Source: Glutamicibacter creatinolyticus
Lineage (GTDB): Bacteria; Actinomycetota; Actinomycetes; Actinomycetales; Micrococcaceae
Assembly: GCF_006094275.1 (NCBI RefSeq)
Contig: NZ_CP034412.1
Location: 620,001-684,000, forward strand
Length of the DNA stretch: 64,000 nucleotides
Reading direction: 5' to 3'
Shown here: piece by piece, positions 35,475-42,747 of the stretch
How positions within the stretch are numbered: the stretch's first letter is position 1
Layout of the letters: each line of letters starts with the position of its first letter
Notes under the pieces: model-generated
Database searches by the model: none
What the model was told of the DNA's origin: nothing
The model's input: only the letters and a program-made list of their open reading frames with translations
Position numbers and translations under genes: made by a program

Positions 35475-36007
35475 TGTGCGACCGTTGCCAGTTGGCCCCT
35501 TGTGCTTGCCGGAATATCGGGCAGCTCATGGCCGGATCTCATGGCTCGGTTACTCGGGAGGTTGCGTTGGCTCAGTCGAAGCTTGCGCAGCTTCACCGGG
35601 CGGCTTGCCCTTGTCCTGCATGTTGGTCTGTCCGGGCCGCTTCGTTTGAGCGTTGGGCGCAGCAGCAGAACTCTACTCATTCGCGACACTCTCGCGAACT
35701 AAGGATTTCGAACATGAACACTACTATCATGGATCGTTCTTGCAGTAGAAGGCAGTTACGGAAAGTACACCAAGGCCGCCCTGCAGCATCTACTTGCAGA
35801 CCATGGGTGGTACACCCGCGAATGCGACGGAAGCTTCGGCTACCATTCGCAGCTGGCTTTGCAGAAGTGGCTCAAGGACGACACCTAGGGATACGTAACC
35901 GGTTACCCGAATACCGACAAGCACGCCTACTACACGGGAGCACTCGACGGAGACGCGGGCAAGATGACTTGGAACGCATTCCGAGATGCTCTTTCCACCT
36001 TCTATAA
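35474..36007 (+). CDS. Small Cys-rich phage-like ORF, probably chimeric at its 3' end
   Basis: The ATG at 35474 overlaps the stop of the preceding frame. The first roughly 75 residues look protein-like, with two Cys clusters (MCDRCQLAPCACR and CPCPACW) that could bind zinc. From about 35718 the frame runs out of register over the endolysin remnant, so residues beyond about 80 are probably meaningless and the true 3' end has been lost. A perfect inverted repeat (TTCGCGA, 35680-35686 and 35692-35698) lies near the junction. Function unknown. Confidence 0.4.
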   Translation: MCDRCQLAPCACRNIGQLMAGSHGSVTREVALAQSKLAQLHRAACPCPACWSVRAASFERWAQQQNSTHSRHSRELRISNMNTTIMDRSCSRRQLRKVHQGRPAASTCRPWVVHPRMRRKLRLPFAAGFAEVAQGRHLGIRNRLPEYRQARLLHGSTRRRRGQDDLERIPRCSFHLL

Positions 36008-36128
36008 CTGGGCGGCTCAGGGTGTAAAGATCGGCCCTGTCTACCCTAACCCGTACCCACATGGCGGGGATTCCTCGACGCAGTTCGTTGCGCAGTTGCA
36101 GAAGTTCCTAAACGCGATGCGCCGCTAA
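35718..36128 (+). pseudogene. Endolysin C-terminal fragment with in-frame stop
   Basis: One frame from about 35742 to the TAA at 36126-36128 reads YGKYTKAALQHLLADHGWYT, CDGSFGYHSQLALQKWLKDD and later STQFVAQLQKFLNAMRR. These are the repeated Gly-x-Tyr/Phe...ALQ units of peptidoglycan-binding domains at the C-terminus of phage endolysins. A TAG at 35886-35888 interrupts the frame, and no catalytic domain lies upstream. An ATG with an AAGGA box at about 35700-35714 is in another frame. The gene is therefore a decayed fragment of the lysis module. The cell-wall-binding assignment is by pattern, not by database search. Confidence 0.65.
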
Positions 36129-36134
36129 CCTAAA

Positions 36135-36172
36135 ATCGCCCCTGGCTAACGCTGGGGGCGATCTTTTCGTTT
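36135..36172. terminator. Terminator between endolysin remnant and lipoprotein gene
   Basis: Arms ATCGCCCC and GGGGCGAT (36135-36142 and 36155-36162) are followed by CTTTTCGTTT. It sits between convergent reading frames. Confidence 0.8.
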
Positions 36173-36176
36173 AAGT

Positions 36177-36713
36177 TCATTTGGCTTTGGCGACCATTTC
36201 CAGTCCGTTTTTTTCGTACCGAACTACAACCGAGCTTGGCGCCGATTCAAGGTCGGAAAGATCATTCAAGATTTCTTCCGCTACAATTTCACCATCACCA
36301 CCCCATTCAGGGTTGCCGGAGTAGCTAACAAGCAGTGATCCGTCTTTGCCAGACTCAAACGACGTAATGTCGTAGAACGGATAAACGATAGCGTCGGGGC
36401 AATCAGCACCTCGGTTATCTAGCCATTTCTTGCCAAGCTTGTTAGCCCATTCTTGACCTTTAGAATCGGCTTCGGGCCATTCCCACGCGATGCAGTTTTT
36501 ATCCCACGCATTTTCTGGGCGACCTGAATCTATGGCTTCCTGCTTCGCTTTAGCAATATCCGCTGCCGAGAACGTGGCAGGTGCAACGGTGGCGGGGGCG
36601 CTGGACGCAGCTGTGGCGCTTGGCGCGGCCTCGGTGGACTGATTATTGCCCGTAGAGCATCCGGTGAGCGCGAGAGCGGCCAGCACAGCAGCGGCGGCAA
36701 GTGTTTTCTTCAT
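36177..36713 (-). CDS. Element-borne lipoprotein of unknown function
   Basis: This 178-residue protein has a signal peptide and lipobox (ALTGC, Cys at about 19), a Ser/Ala/Thr-rich spacer (about 20-55) and a globular domain. The domain contains SGRPENAWDKNCIAWEWP and GADCPDAIVYPF, with two Cys that could pair. ATG 36713 follows a GGGGACCT ribosome site. A diverged homologue, broken by a frameshift, lies outside the right attachment site at 37606-38252. Position at the end of a prophage, opposite to the phage genes, is typical for accessory (moron) genes, some of which encode superinfection-exclusion lipoproteins; that role is speculation. Codon use is less GC-rich than in the chromosome. Confidence 0.8.
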   Translation of the reverse strand: MKKTLAAAAVLAALALTGCSTGNNQSTEAAPSATAASSAPATVAPATFSAADIAKAKQEAIDSGRPENAWDKNCIAWEWPEADSKGQEWANKLGKKWLDNRGADCPDAIVYPFYDITSFESGKDGSLLVSYSGNPEWGGDGEIVAEEILNDLSDLESAPSSVVVRYEKNGLEMVAKAK

Positions 36714-36738
36714 AGGTCCCCTTGAAAGATCTTGTGTC

Positions 36739-36767
36739 GCCCCGACAAGCCAGAACCAAGTCGGGGC
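36739..36767 (-). promoter_or_regulatory. Inverted repeat in the lipoprotein leader
   Basis: GCCCCGAC (36739-36746) and GTCGGGGC (36760-36767) form a perfect 8-base inverted repeat 26 bases upstream of the lipoprotein start. It could be an operator or a leader hairpin. Confidence 0.35.
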
Positions 36768-36835
36768 AACATATTTGAGTGTATCGAGTAGTAGCGACAT
36801 TCAACTTGTCGGCGTAGTAGGCCAAGATTGAAAGT

Positions 36836-36855
36836 GAATCGCAATTCCGCGATTC
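36836..36855 (+). promoter_or_regulatory. Inverted repeat upstream of the 94-residue gene
   Basis: GAATCGC (36836-36842) and GCGATTC (36849-36855) are perfect 7-base arms around AATTCC, 23 bases before the ATG at 36879. TTGAAA at 36828-36833 is a possible -35. It may be an operator. Confidence 0.35.
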
Positions 36856-36878
36856 CGTTTAGCACGTAAGGAAGTAAC

Positions 36879-37163
36879 ATGTCCGATTACCCAACAGCTT
36901 GGGACGCCTTGACCAAGGCAATCGGGGCCGCGAAAGGCTCCAAGTCTGGGGCAATTGATGACGTCGATCATCTGACTGTCGATCAGCGAATCGAAGTAGC
37001 CAAGGTTGCGGCGCTCCTTTCCATCTCGCGGGAACTTTCCGCGCTCAATCCTCAGAACAGTTCTTATCGTGACGACGAGGGAAACGCCCGTAACGGCTGG
37101 GGCCTGGAAACGCATGAGGACAAGCCTAAGCGTCGTCCAACTCGCAGGATTCACGAGGGATAG
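36879..37163 (+). CDS. Small element-borne protein of unknown function
   Basis: This is a 94-residue soluble protein with a clear AAGGAAG ribosome site 7 bases before the ATG, and a strong terminator after it, so it looks expressed. The central part (LTVDQRIEVAKVAALLSISRELSAL) is probably helical. The C-terminus is basic (KPKRRPTRRIHEG). I do not recognise the family. It is divergent from the lipoprotein gene across 165 bases that hold inverted repeats, so the pair may share regulation. Location inside the tRNA-Leu element suggests phage origin. Confidence 0.65.
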   Translation: MSDYPTAWDALTKAIGAAKGSKSGAIDDVDHLTVDQRIEVAKVAALLSISRELSALNPQNSSYRDDEGNARNGWGLETHEDKPKRRPTRRIHEG

Positions 37164-37175
37164 CGGGTAGAACGT

Positions 37176-37207
37176 GGCCCCTAGGTAAATGGCTGAACCT
37201 AGGGGCC
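37176..37207 (+). terminator. Terminator after the 94-residue gene
   Basis: Perfect 11-base arms (37176-37186 and 37197-37207) with a ten-base loop follow the stop at 37163. There is no T tract. The remaining bases up to 37419 hold no gene. Confidence 0.7.
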
Positions 37208-37306
37208 GAGCCGTTCGTCGCGCCAATCACGCCGAACAGCCGAGTTGCCCCCAGCTCATCGAACTGCGGCCACGATTAATAGCCCAAGCTTGCCACCTGG
37301 TTTCAT

Positions 37307-37324
37307 GGGCACGTTTTGGGCACA
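37307..37324 (+). repeat. Right pair of GGGCAC repeats (candidate integrase arm sites)
   Basis: GGGCAC at 37307-37312 and 37318-37323 repeats with the same 11-base period as the left pair; the second copy lies in TTTGGGCACA, identical to the left sites. ATCTGGCGC also occurs twice nearby (37335 and 37389). Confidence 0.5.
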
Positions 37325-37419
37325 CTTTGCGTAAATCTGGCGCTATTTGAGGTTGATTAGCGTTAGTGAAAACCGCTAGATTTCGCAGATCTGGCGCGTC
37401 CATGCGGGAAAAGAACGGC

Positions 37420-37442
37420 TTCGAGTCCCACTGGGGGCACCA
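37420..37442 (+). repeat. Right attachment site (tRNA-Leu 3' end copy)
   Basis: The 23 bases are identical to the last 23 bases of tRNA-Leu at 35009-35031. No other part of a tRNA is present here, so this is a duplicated integration core, not a gene. Confidence 0.9.
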
Positions 37443-37448
37443 AAAGAT

Positions 37449-37498
37449 ACGCCGCTACATCTCCGGTTTTCGCGGGGCGGTAGCGGCGTTGTTGTTTT
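37449..37498 (+). terminator. Ancestral tRNA-Leu terminator displaced by the element
   Basis: Arms ACGCCGCTAC and GTAGCGGCGT (37449-37458 and 37480-37489) are followed by TGTTGTTTT. Its stem sequence is close to that of the terminator after the intact tRNA, which fits its being the original chromosomal one. Confidence 0.7.
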
Positions 37499-37605
37499 CT
37501 GTGGCAGGTTCGGGAGCATGCCGGTGCACGCTGTCAGGTACTTCGATCCGGCATCCGGGCGCCGACAGCCCGAGCCTCCGCGGCCGGGGCTGTGTTGGCG
37601 GTGGG

Positions 37606-38252
37606 CTAGATGTCCTGCGCCTTGGCCCATGTCGTCCTGTCATAGTGGGCCCGGTGTTGACCGTTGCCGGTGGCCACCTCAACGGTCTTCAGCTCAGGGA
37701 TGGCAGGTGCCAGATTTTCCATGAAATCCCGCGCAATGTCCTCAAGGATCGCACTTGCCGCTGGTCCCGGCCACGCGGCAAAGACCGCCGCGTCCTCCAC
37801 ACGAATCCGCAGCGTTCCAGGCTCACCTGCGGACCAGGAGTCAACGAAATAGTGCGGGATGGTGATCGCATCAGGGCACCGGGCCCGGTGAGCCTCGAGC
37901 CACTGCCGGCCCATCCGGTTCGCCCAGCGTTGCGGATCCGTCGCCGCCTGCGGGACCTGCCAGGCAATCACTGCTTGTCCCACGCGGCCTCGGGCCGTCC
38001 CTCGGCCAGCGCCCGGGAACGAGCTCGCTCCAGCTCGCTCGCGGTCTGTGGCACCGCCGATGCGGGGGCCGAAGCCGCGGCGGTGTTGCGTGTGGGGACA
38101 ATGGGGGTCCCGGCGTTCGCCTCGGCGGTGAGCGCGGGATCGTTGCGCAGGAATTCGTCGGACATGGCGCTTGTTATCAATAGCAGGAGGATCGCGGTCA
38201 GCGACGCAAGGACGGCGGTGTTTCCTGCGATGCGCTTGACGCGACGAGACAA
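37606..38252 (-). pseudogene. Frameshifted chromosomal homologue of the element lipoprotein
   Basis: A TTG start at 38252 with a GGAGGG ribosome site gives a basic N-terminus, one membrane helix (GNTAVLASLTAILLLLITS) and a spacer. The frame then reads ALAEGRPEAAWDKQ and meets TGA at 37970-37968. The next frame continues directly with IAWQVP...WANRMGRQWL...CPDAITIPHYFVDSW to the stop at 37606. The intact element protein reads GRPENAWDKNCIAWEWP across the same place. One missing base in a Cys codon (TGC to TG) explains the break. A frame ATG at 38408 is a possible earlier start. Unlike the element protein it has an anchor helix instead of a lipobox. Sequencing error cannot be excluded. Confidence 0.75.
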
Positions 38253-38579
38253 GGAACCCTCCAACCAATGACGTACCAGCTGCTCACGGGTCCCTGCCGA
38301 CCGGCGGCTGGCAACCGCGCGGCACGAGGAAGTGATCCACCCACCACGACGCCGCTGCCAGCGGATTTGCGAGCCAGCCGGTGAGAACGCGTGAGCCTGT
38401 GAATCCATTATGTGGCACCTGCAAGTGAACTGCCATTTCGGGGTTCCGATGGTGATCTCATCCGTAGGAATGAGCGCCGGGAACACGAACTGACGTAGTC
38501 TTAAAGCAACTGTCGTTAAGTAGCAACGAGGCATCCTCGCCGACGCTTCGCGACTTGACCTAATTGAGGGGAAAAGACC
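38253..38579. other. Intergenic region upstream of the Bax-inhibitor family gene
   Basis: This 327-base gap separates the divergent pseudogene and the next gene. I see a TAGTCT box at 38496-38501 and a small hairpin (CGAGG/CCTCG, 38527-38539) but no gene. The reading frame upstream of the pseudogene start is open to 38534 and part of this DNA may belong to it. Confidence 0.4.
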
Positions 38580-39392
38580 TTGAACGGAAACCCGATCTTC
38601 GACTCCAAGAACCAGGCCCAGGCCTGGGGCACCAAGCAGTCCCAGAATCCTGTGGGCTTCCAGAACGCTCCGCAGATGAGCGCCAGCCAGCTGGAGGACA
38701 TGTACCGCCAGCCATCGGCCACCGGTGCCGATACCGGCCGGATGACCATCGGCGATGTCATTAACAAGACCATCCTGACCCTGGCCCTGGTGGCCGTGGG
38801 TGCTGGCATCGGCTGGATGTTCCCGGCCCTGATGCTTGTTGGCGCGATCGTCGGGCTGGTTCTCGGCCTTGTCAACGCCTTCAAGAAGATGCCCTCCCCG
38901 CCGCTGATCCTGGCCTACGCGCTGGCAGAGGGTCTGTTCCTGGGTGGTCTCTCGCAGGCCCTGAACTCGCTCTACCCGGGCGTGGCCGTGCAGGCGCTGG
39001 TCGCCTCCATTGCCGTGGCCGCCACCACCCTGGCGCTGTACCGTTCGGGCAAGTACCGGATGACCCCGAAGCTGAACAAGATGTTCTTCGTCGCGATGAT
39101 CGGCATGCTGGTCTTCTCGCTGCTGAACTTCGTGCTGATGCTCACCGGCGCGGTTGATGGAATGTTCGGCCTGCGCAGCGCCGGCGGCGGCATGCTGGGC
39201 CTGGCCATTGGCGTGCTGGCGGTTCTGCTGGCGACCTACGCCCTGGTCTCGGACTTCACCATGATCGAGGACCTGTCCAACCGCGGCGCCCCGGCCATCA
39301 TGGCCTGGCGCGGTGCGTTCGGGCTGACCATGACCCTCATCTGGATGTACGTGGAGATCCTGCGCATTCTGTCTATCCTGCGCGAGCAGTAA
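38580..39392 (+). CDS. Bax inhibitor-1/YccA family membrane protein
   Basis: This is an integral membrane protein of the BI-1/TMBIM family (UPF0005-like), whose members influence ion leak and membrane proteostasis. The 270 residues begin with a polar segment (about 1-55); seven hydrophobic helices then follow to the end. The family's conserved segments are visible, including AYALAEGLFLGGLSQ. The start is TTG 38580, preceded by GAGGGG; there is no nearby ATG. Function in this organism is not known. Confidence 0.88.
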   Translation: MNGNPIFDSKNQAQAWGTKQSQNPVGFQNAPQMSASQLEDMYRQPSATGADTGRMTIGDVINKTILTLALVAVGAGIGWMFPALMLVGAIVGLVLGLVNAFKKMPSPPLILAYALAEGLFLGGLSQALNSLYPGVAVQALVASIAVAATTLALYRSGKYRMTPKLNKMFFVAMIGMLVFSLLNFVLMLTGAVDGMFGLRSAGGGMLGLAIGVLAVLLATYALVSDFTMIEDLSNRGAPAIMAWRGAFGLTMTLIWMYVEILRILSILREQ

Positions 39393-39411
39393 TAATCATA
39401 TTGAGCGCTCA

Positions 39412-39454
39412 AACCGGAAGCGGTATCAGATTTGGATACCGCTTCCGGTTTTTT
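39412..39454 (+). terminator. Strong intrinsic terminator
   Basis: Perfect 16-base arms (39412-39427 and 39435-39450) are followed directly by a T run. This is the clearest rho-independent terminator in the window. Confidence 0.93.
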
Positions 39455-39510
39455 GTCACAATCGGTTCATAGACCACGGAAGCCGTGAAACGAAAGGGTA
39501 GCTTAGAGCC

Positions 39511-40839
39511 ATGAAGAGCAGGATGTTTTCGTGGGCGCGCCGTTTGAGGGTGGCTCCACCGTCCGCTCCTACCTCCGCCATTGAGGAATTGGCGCCGGGA
39601 CCGGCGGCCTTCCGTGATGGTGAGGACCTGCCCTACGGCATGCGCATCGCCGCGTCCTGGGCGTGGCGGTTCCTGGTCGTGGTGCTCGCCGTCGGCGTGG
39701 TCATCTGGCTGCTGTCGAAGATTTCGCTGCTGCTGATCCCGTTGATGGTCGCCGCGCTGCTCACTGGCCTGCTCGGGCCGTTGGTTGAGTTCATGCACGG
39801 CCGTCTGGCCGTGCCGCGGGGGCTGGCGGTGGGCATCACCGTGATCGGCTTCCTGGCGGTGATCACCGCCGGGCTGACGATGGTCGGCCAGCGGCTGAGC
39901 ACCGGGTTCAGCGCCCTGTGGAATCAGGCCGTCATCGGCATCTACCAGGTGCAGGACTGGCTGTTCAACGGGCCGCTGCAGCTGAGCAACGACGACCTGG
40001 CCAATGTGGTCAACGACGCGCTGCTGCAGCTGCGTTCGAACGCCTCAAACATCCTGAGCGAGGCGCTGAGCTGGGGATCGGTGCTGGGCCAGATCCTGAC
40101 CGGGATCCTGCTGGCGATCTTCGCGCTGATCTTCCTGCTGTTGGACGGGCGCAAGATCGGCACGTTCATGATCAACCTGCTGCCGCGCCGGGCCCGCCCG
40201 GCTATGGACGGGGCGGCGACCCGCGGGTGGAACTCGATGATCCGCTACGTGCGGGTCCAGGTGCTGGTGGCGTTCATTGACGCGGTCGGCATCGGCTTCG
40301 GGGCCTTCTTCCTGGGAGTTCCGCTGGCCCTGCCGCTGGGCGTGCTGGTGTTCCTGGGCTCGTTCATCCCGATTCTCGGCGCGCTGTTCACCGGCGCCGT
40401 CGCGGTGCTGCTGGCCCTGGTGGCCAACGGCTGGGTGAACGCGCTGATCATGCTGGCCGTGGTGCTGGCGGTGCAGCAGGCCGAGTCCAACATCCTGCAG
40501 CCGCTGATCATGGGCAAGGCCGTGAGCCTGCACCCGCTGGCCGTGGTGATGGCCGTGGCCGGAGGCACCATGGTGGCGCAGATCCCCGGGGCGCTGTTCG
40601 CGGTGCCGCTGATGGCGGTGCTGAACTCGATGGTCAAGTACATCGCCCACCGGTCCTGGGAACACGACCCGTTCGTGACCGAACACTACGGGCCGCAGCA
40701 ACCCGCACCCCGGCCGACGGAACCCGAACGTGAACCCACCGCAGGCATCGGCTCTTCAGACACCGCAGCCCCCGTCCCGGCCGTGCAGCCGCCGCCCGGG
40801 GAACGGAATGAACCCGAACCGAACGAGGACCAACCGTGA
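39511..40839 (+). CDS. AI-2E family transporter
   Basis: This membrane protein belongs to the AI-2E (YdiK/PerM/TqsA) family, whose members export small molecules; the substrate is unknown. The 442-residue protein has an N-terminal hydrophilic part, about eight helices in the family's 2+large loop+5-6 arrangement, and the conserved segment FLGSFIPILGALFTG. A Pro/Glu-rich tail of about 55 residues follows. TAGCTT lies 6 bases before the ATG and no ribosome site is seen. Its stop overlaps the ilvA GTG (GTGA), so the two genes are probably co-transcribed. Confidence 0.88.
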   Translation: MKSRMFSWARRLRVAPPSAPTSAIEELAPGPAAFRDGEDLPYGMRIAASWAWRFLVVVLAVGVVIWLLSKISLLLIPLMVAALLTGLLGPLVEFMHGRLAVPRGLAVGITVIGFLAVITAGLTMVGQRLSTGFSALWNQAVIGIYQVQDWLFNGPLQLSNDDLANVVNDALLQLRSNASNILSEALSWGSVLGQILTGILLAIFALIFLLLDGRKIGTFMINLLPRRARPAMDGAATRGWNSMIRYVRVQVLVAFIDAVGIGFGAFFLGVPLALPLGVLVFLGSFIPILGALFTGAVAVLLALVANGWVNALIMLAVVLAVQQAESNILQPLIMGKAVSLHPLAVVMAVAGGTMVAQIPGALFAVPLMAVLNSMVKYIAHRSWEHDPFVTEHYGPQQPAPRPTEPEREPTAGIGSSDTAAPVPAVQPPPGERNEPEPNEDQP

Positions 40840-42107
40840 GTACAGTGCAACAGCTACCCGTCACCCTGGAGGACATCGAGGCCGCCCGCAAGGTGCTGGC
40901 CCCGATCATTTCGCTGACCCCGGTGGAACACTCCCGGATGCTTTCCCGCCAGGTCGGCTCGGAGGTCTACCTCAAGTGCGAGAACATGCAGCGCGCCGGC
41001 TCCTTCAAGGTGCGTGGGGCGTATGTGCGCATGAGCAAGCTCAGCGACGCCGAGAAGGCGCGCGGCGTGGTGGCGGCCTCGGCCGGCAATCACGCCCAGG
41101 GGGTGGCCCAGGCCGCCAGCCACCTGGGCATCAAGGCGCGAATCTACATGCCGGTGGGGGTGGCGCTGCCCAAGCTGACCGCCACCCGCGACCACGGGGC
41201 CGATGTGGTGCTGCACGGCACCACCGTGGATGAGGCGCTGGCCGAGGCGCAGCGCTACGCCGATGAGACCGGGGCGGTATTCGTGCACCCCTTCGACCAC
41301 CCCGACATCATCGCCGGGCAGGGGACCATTGGGCTGGAGCTGCTGGAGCAGCTGCCGGAGGTGGACACCGTGCTGATGGGCGTGGGCGGCGGCGGGCTGC
41401 TGGCCGGGGTGGCGGTGGCGCTGAAGGAAAAGGCACGCCAGCTGGGCCGGCAGATCAAGGTGATCGGGGTGCAGGCGGAGAATGCGGCCGCCTACCCTCC
41501 CTCGCTGGCCGCCGACGCGCTGGTGCCGCTGGACACGGTGCACACCATCGCCGACGGCATCGCGGTGGGCCGCCCCGGGCAGCTGCCCTTCCAAATCGTC
41601 AAGGCGCTGGTCGATGACGTGGTCACCGTCTCCGAGGATGCGCTGGCCCAGGCGCTGGTGGTGCTGCTGGAGCGCAACAAGCTGGTGGTGGAGCCGGCCG
41701 GCGCGGTCGGGGTGGCGGCGCTGATGGAAAACCTGCTGGCCAAGCACGGCATTGAATCAAAGAACTGCGCGGTGATCCTCTCCGGGGGAAACATCGACCC
41801 GCTGCTGATGCTCAAGGTGATCCAGCGCGGCCTGGCCGCCGGTGGCCGCTACCTGACCATCCGGATGATGCTGCCCGACCGCCCCGGCGCGCTGGCCAGC
41901 ATCTCGCGGATCATCGCCGAATCCGATGCGAACGTCACCCGGCTGGACCACACCCGCATCGGCGGGGCGCTGTCCATGGGGGACGTGGCAATCACCATCG
42001 ACATGGAAACCCGCGGCCACGAGCACTCGGAGATGGTGCTGAACAACCTGCGCGCCGAGGGCTTCGAACCGGTGATAACCAGTTCGGCCGGCGGCTCGGT
42101 GGCCTAG
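40836..42107 (+). CDS. ilvA: Threonine ammonia-lyase
   Basis: This PLP enzyme deaminates threonine to 2-oxobutyrate. The 423-residue protein has the PLP lysine Lys58 in SFKVRGA, the glycine-rich phosphate loop GVGGGGLLAG, and a C-terminal ACT domain (about 340-415). A single ACT domain is typical of the shorter, often catabolic or CimA-linked type, so an isoleucine-biosynthetic role is likely but not proven. GTG start; overlaps the upstream transporter gene by four bases. Confidence 0.93.
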   Translation: MSTVQQLPVTLEDIEAARKVLAPIISLTPVEHSRMLSRQVGSEVYLKCENMQRAGSFKVRGAYVRMSKLSDAEKARGVVAASAGNHAQGVAQAASHLGIKARIYMPVGVALPKLTATRDHGADVVLHGTTVDEALAEAQRYADETGAVFVHPFDHPDIIAGQGTIGLELLEQLPEVDTVLMGVGGGGLLAGVAVALKEKARQLGRQIKVIGVQAENAAAYPPSLAADALVPLDTVHTIADGIAVGRPGQLPFQIVKALVDDVVTVSEDALAQALVVLLERNKLVVEPAGAVGVAALMENLLAKHGIESKNCAVILSGGNIDPLLMLKVIQRGLAAGGRYLTIRMMLPDRPGALASISRIIAESDANVTRLDHTRIGGALSMGDVAITIDMETRGHEHSEMVLNNLRAEGFEPVITSSAGGSVA

Positions 42108-42155
42108 CCACGCCCGGACGCCGGAGCTTGCCACAGCGGCAAGCCGGCTCAAAGA

Positions 42156-42200
42156 CCGCACCCCCGGGCCCGCGCCGAAGCGCAGGCACCGGGGGTGCGG
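42156..42200. terminator. Bidirectional terminator between ilvA and greA
   Basis: Perfect 12-base arms (42156-42167 and 42189-42200) are followed by CTTGTTTT on the plus strand. It separates convergent genes. Confidence 0.85.
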
Positions 42201-42258
42201 CTTGTTTTCGCGGGGCGGGGCCGGGACCGTGGTCCTGGGCCTCGCTGCCCTTGCGTGG

Positions 42259-42747
42259 CTAGAAGGGCTTGGCGGAGACAATCTCCACGGCGATGTCACG
42301 GCCGTTGGGGGCCAGGTAGCTCAGCTTGTCGCCAACCTTGGCACCATGGATGGCCTGCCCGATGGGGGACTGCTCCGAGTAAACTTCCAGTTCGCTGTCG
42401 CCAGCGACCTCGCGGCTGCCGAACAGGAAGGTGGTCTCATCGCCGGCGATCTTGGCGACCACCAGCATGCCCGGCTCAACCACGCCGTCATCGGCCGGAG
42501 GCTCCCCGACGTGGGCGCGACGCAGCAGGTCGGTCAGGTACACGATGCGGGCCTCGGCCTTGCCCTGCTCCTCGCGGGCGGCGTGGTATCCGCCGTTTTC
42601 CTTCAAATCGCCCTCGGACCGGGCCTGCTCGATGCGGGCGACGATCTCAGCACGCCCCGGGCCGGAGAGGTAATCCAGTTCCTCTTTCAGGCGGTCGTAG
42701 GCTTCCTGAGTCAGCCACACGACAGGTTCGCTACTGTTGGTGCTCAC
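42259..42747 (-). CDS. greA: Transcription elongation factor GreA
   Basis: This factor stimulates RNA cleavage in backtracked RNA polymerase. The 162-residue product has an N-terminal coiled coil (about 15-80, LTQEAYDRLKEELDYL...EGDLKENGGYHAAREEQ) with the acidic tip residues, and a C-terminal FKBP-like domain (YSEQSPIGQAIHGAKVGD). GTG 42747 is used: GGGAG lies 7 bases upstream and the N-terminus VSTNSSEP is typical. greA-DUF4307 next to a divergent mca is conserved in mycobacteria (Rv1080c-Rv1082). Confidence 0.95.
   Translation of the reverse strand: MSTNSSEPVVWLTQEAYDRLKEELDYLSGPGRAEIVARIEQARSEGDLKENGGYHAAREEQGKAEARIVYLTDLLRRAHVGEPPADDGVVEPGMLVVAKIAGDETTFLFGSREVAGDSELEVYSEQSPIGQAIHGAKVGDKLSYLAPNGRDIAVEIVSAKPF

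Larger units (their letters stand above)
35009..37442 (+). mobile_element. Remnant of an integrated prophage-like element at tRNA-Leu
   Basis: The 2.4-kb segment lies between two copies of the tRNA 3' end, has visibly lower GC than its surroundings and unlike codon use. It carries fragments of phage-type genes in the usual prophage order: replication-protein tail, then endolysin fragment, then non-essential cargo. No integrase, excisionase or structural genes remain. Paired GGGCAC repeats lie just inside both ends. I infer a large internal deletion of a tRNA-Leu prophage; the repeats and gene fragments are seen directly. Confidence 0.82.

Noticed and set aside
37411-37442. Possible second tRNA-Leu gene
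   Set aside because: Only the last 23 bases of the tRNA are present; there is no anticodon arm or 5' half. It is a duplicated attachment core.
37366-38271. Plus-strand open frame of 301 codons across the right attachment site
   Set aside because: It starts inside the element, crosses the core and a terminator, and lies opposite the lipoprotein homologue; no family features.
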